DNA from: Phycisphaerales bacterium UBA2218
GTDB lineage: Bacteria; Planctomycetota; Phycisphaerae; Sedimentisphaerales; Anaerobacaceae
DNA: 16,538 nt
Reading direction: 5' to 3'
NCBI GenBank assembly: GCA_002327785.1
Contig: DCUI01000072.1
Coordinates: 7,911-24,448, forward strand
The notes beneath the pieces are model-generated. The model had not been told where the DNA came from and did not search any database. It saw only the letters and a list, made by a program, of their open reading frames with translations. Of the stretch, positions 15,214 to 16,538 are shown one piece after another. Made by a program: the position numbers and the translations under genes. The first letter of the stretch is position 1. Each line of letters begins with the position of its first letter.

Positions 15214-15627
15214 ATGGTTGCTCAATGGTCACAAGTCGGCGATGTGAACGTGCTGGCCAGTGCGGCGGACTGGGCTTGGCCGGACGCGGTCCGCAGCATT
15301 TTCAAGCCCAGGGGCGTCAACCTCCTGATGGCCGAGAACGTTGCCGAGTTCGTGAATATCATCGCCACGACCCGAATCCACACGGCTATCGTGGACGTGG
15401 ATTCTGTGTGGTGCAACGGGCTGACCACGGTCAAGATCATCCGGATGGACTACCCGCTGGTGCCGTGCATCGTTCTGACGCACAAGGCGGACAAGGAGAC
15501 GCTGGGCAAGGCCCTGCAGCTCGATGCCTTCGGTGTCATCGCCAAGCCGGTGAACATGGACATCCTGCAACAGTTGCTCAACCGGCTGTTTCTCAAGAAG
15601 TACAACAGCGATCTGTTCGCCCGATGA
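15214..15627 (+). CDS. Stand-alone receiver-domain (CheY-like) protein, atypical
   Basis: The 137-residue protein is one receiver-like fold with no output domain. The third strand TAIVDVDSVWCNGL aligns with the usual phospho-acceptor segment, placing Asp61 eight residues before Gly69. The switch threonine (Thr89 in CIVLTHKAD) and the Lys111-Pro112 pair (GVIAKPVNMDIL) are present. The acidic pair normally at the end of strand 1 is not intact: VNVLASAADW offers only Asp19, so Mg-dependent phosphorylation may be weak or altered. The start ATG at 15214 has only a weak GGGTG leader but fits the sigma-54 start point. It lies upstream of groES, separated by a large inverted-repeat element. It may act as a phosphate relay or protein-binding module, and the kinase is unknown. 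Confidence 0.8.
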   Translation: MVAQWSQVGDVNVLASAADWAWPDAVRSIFKPRGVNLLMAENVAEFVNIIATTRIHTAIVDVDSVWCNGLTTVKIIRMDYPLVPCIVLTHKADKETLGKALQLDAFGVIAKPVNMDILQQLLNRLFLKKYNSDLFAR

Positions 15628-15634
15628 ATAGGAG

Positions 15635-15818
15635 GTGCAGTTTTTGGAAAATGGAGGATTGGGCCTATATTCTTCAAGGAAATCTTATTCTTCGATTTCC
15701 TTGAAGAATCGACTGGTCTAATCTCTACTCCACAGGAAGAGTTTGAGAAGGAAAAATCGAGGAAAGAGATTTTTCCTTCTCAAAGCAGGCCCAATCCTCC
15801 ATTTTCCAAAAACTGCAC
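15635..15818. repeat. 184-bp inverted-repeat element with two internal hairpins (MITE- or BIME-like)
   Basis: Perfect 32-bp terminal inverted repeats (15635-15666 and 15787-15818, left arm starting GTGCAGTTTTTGG) enclose two further perfect stems. One is 16 bp (15669-15684 with 15694-15709, 9-nt loop) and the other 17 bp (15742-15758 with 15768-15784, 9-nt loop). Both inner stems close on 'ATC-loop-GAT'. The whole can fold as a three-way cloverleaf in single-stranded DNA or RNA. No transposase gene is inside and I see no clear target duplication. It begins 8 nt after the receiver stop codon and ends 47 nt before groES, so it may also end the receiver transcript. Confidence 0.85.
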
Positions 15819-15865
15819 TGTAAAGTGATTGGATACCATAATCTGATGGAAAGGAGCAAGGACAC

Positions 15866-16156
15866 ATGAAGATTCGACCATTGGGAGATAAGGTGCTCGT
15901 GGAGCGCGTGGAGGCGGAGGCGAAGACGGCCGGCGGGATCGTGCTGCCGGATACGGCGAAAGAAAAGCCGCAACGAGGCAAGGTCGTCAATGTCGGCGAG
16001 GGCAAGATGCTCGAAGACGGCACCCGCAAAGAAGTCCAGGTCAAGAAGGGCGACCTCGTGCTCTTCACCAGCTACGCCGGCACCGAGATCAAGGTCGATG
16101 GCAAGGAATACCTGATCATGGACGAGTCGGACATCATGGCGGTGATCGAAAAATGA
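15866..16156 (+). CDS. groES: Co-chaperonin GroES (Hsp10)
   Basis: GroES forms the seven-membered lid of the GroEL folding chamber. The 96-residue product is full length, opening MKIRPLGDKVLVERVEAE, with the mobile-loop segment TAGGIVLPDTAKEKPQRGKV and the closing 'YLIMDESDIMAVIEK'. AAGGAG lies about 10 nt before the ATG at 15866. A CATAAT at 15837-15842 could be a -10 box, but no good -35 box precedes it, and I see no CIRCE inverted repeat (TTAGCACTC-N9-GAGTGCTAA) for HrcA control. The inverted-repeat element ends 47 nt upstream, so the promoter must lie in that short space, inside the element, or further upstream at the sigma-54 site. Confidence 0.98.
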   Translation: MKIRPLGDKVLVERVEAEAKTAGGIVLPDTAKEKPQRGKVVNVGEGKMLEDGTRKEVQVKKGDLVLFTSYAGTEIKVDGKEYLIMDESDIMAVIEK

Positions 16157-16160
16157 ACTC

Positions 16161-16330
16161 GAAGTGTGAGGTTTGAAGTGTGAAGTTCCAAGTAAGAGAG
16201 CAGCGACCAGCGTTTGTTACCTGTGGAGGGAGATCTCAAAAATGCTCCAGGGTTTGATTGCGAGTCTCAGAAAAGGCAGCAAGCGGTGAAACCCTTTGAC
16301 TTCAAACTTGAAACTTAAAACTTCAAACTC
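16161..16330. repeat. Opposed 14-nt tandem repeats in the groES-groEL spacer
   Basis: The 197-nt spacer is unusually long for groES-groEL. Just after groES, GAAGTGTGAGGTTT and GAAGTGTGAAGTTC (16161-16174, 16175-16188) form a tandem pair differing at two positions. Near groEL, ACTTCAAACTTGAA and ACTTAAAACTTCAA (16299-16312, 16313-16326) form a second pair in the opposite sense. The two blocks are roughly inverse complements and could pair across about 110 nt. The central part (16189-16298) has no recognised signal. Confidence 0.55.
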
Positions 16331-16353
16331 AAAAGAGAAGGAGTAACGGAAAC

Positions 16354-16538
16354 ATGGCAGCTAAGAAAATAGCTTTCGGAACCGACGCCCGCGCGGCGAT
16401 CCGCAACGGCGTCAAGAAACTGGCCAGTGCCGTGAAGGTGACGCTCGGGCCGGCAGGCAGGGTCGTCATCCTGGAGAAGTCCTTCGGCTCGCCGACCGTC
16501 ACGAAGGACGGCGTGACCGTCGCAAAGGAAATCGAGCT
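16354..16538 (+). CDS. groEL: Chaperonin GroEL (Hsp60), N-terminal part (cut by window edge)
   Basis: The first 61 codons of groEL are present. The start ATG at 16354 has AAGGAG about 10 nt upstream. The product reads MAAKKIAFGTDARAAIRNGV, then the nucleotide-binding segments TLGPAGRVVILEKSFGSP and TVTKDGVTVAKEIEL, which belong to the equatorial domain that binds ATP. GroEL is the 14-subunit ATP-driven folding chamber that works with GroES, encoded immediately upstream. The gene runs off the right edge, so the C-terminal tail cannot be judged. The 197-nt spacer from groES leaves room for separate control or RNA processing. Confidence 0.97.
   Translation, partial: MAAKKIAFGTDARAAIRNGVKKLASAVKVTLGPAGRVVILEKSFGSPTVTKDGVTVAKEIE

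Noticed and set aside
15630..15704. Short ORF inside the inverted-repeat element (AGGAGGTG at 15630-15636, ATG at 15651, about 16 codons)
   Set aside because: The spacing of about 14 nt is poor, the peptide is very short and is dictated by the repeat. A matching 'FWKMEDW' frame appears on the opposite strand simply because the termini are inverted repeats.
15138..15704. 188-codon plus-strand frame overlapping the receiver gene
   Set aside because: It is out of frame with the receiver domain, starts before the sigma-54 transcription start and runs into the repeat element.

Overview
The window is high-GC bacterial DNA with tightly packed genes on both strands. The gene content fits a planctomycete-like bacterium, perhaps a Phycisphaerae relative: an ECF sigma/anti-sigma pair beside a giant NHL beta-propeller protein, secreted carbohydrate-active enzymes, a partial xylose isomerase-like gene, a sigma-54 promoter, and GC-rich hairpin arrays whose translation gives 'GRDALATRG'-type peptides. 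This placement comes from recalled family resemblance. There is no rRNA gene to anchor it and I found no tRNA gene.

Layout. (1) 1-3631, minus strand: an apparent operon rsmE - secreted glycoside-hydrolase-like protein - rsmI, with gaps of 44 and 39 nt. Then come a cluster of short palindromes (441-554) and the 5' end of a xylose isomerase-like gene that runs off the left edge. (2) 3974-6668, plus strand: dgkA, then a secreted two-domain alpha/beta hydrolase with its own promoter-like site. (3) 6669-7165: a 410-nt gap with a weak coding-like frame, then a good sigma-70-type promoter and a perfect 16-bp palindrome in front of murF. (4) 7166-9859, plus strand: murF and mraY, which supply consecutive steps of peptidoglycan precursor synthesis. 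(5) 9876-10796, minus: a UbiA/MenA-like prenyltransferase that converges on mraY, with an excellent promoter. (6) 10957-14850, minus: ECF sigma factor, zinc-finger anti-sigma factor and an 884-residue NHL-repeat protein, in that transcription order with gaps of 37-38 nt. (7) 15174-16538, plus: a sigma-54 promoter driving a small stand-alone receiver protein, a 184-bp cloverleaf-like inverted-repeat element, groES, a repeat-bearing spacer, and the 5' end of groEL.

How it fits together. MurF makes UDP-MurNAc-pentapeptide and MraY attaches the phospho-MurNAc-pentapeptide to undecaprenyl phosphate. DgkA of this type may recycle undecaprenol. RsmE and RsmI both methylate 16S rRNA. The sigma/anti-sigma/NHL operon looks like a self-contained envelope-signalling unit. 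The receiver gene and groESL suggest a stress-related region, but the link is positional only.

The most unusual observations are an in-frame array of three small hairpins inside murF with the same architecture as the intergenic array beside rsmI, the 184-bp three-stem element between the receiver gene and groES, the murF leader palindrome, the 18-blade NHL protein tied to a sigma factor, and the hydrolase whose second domain has lost its nucleophile.
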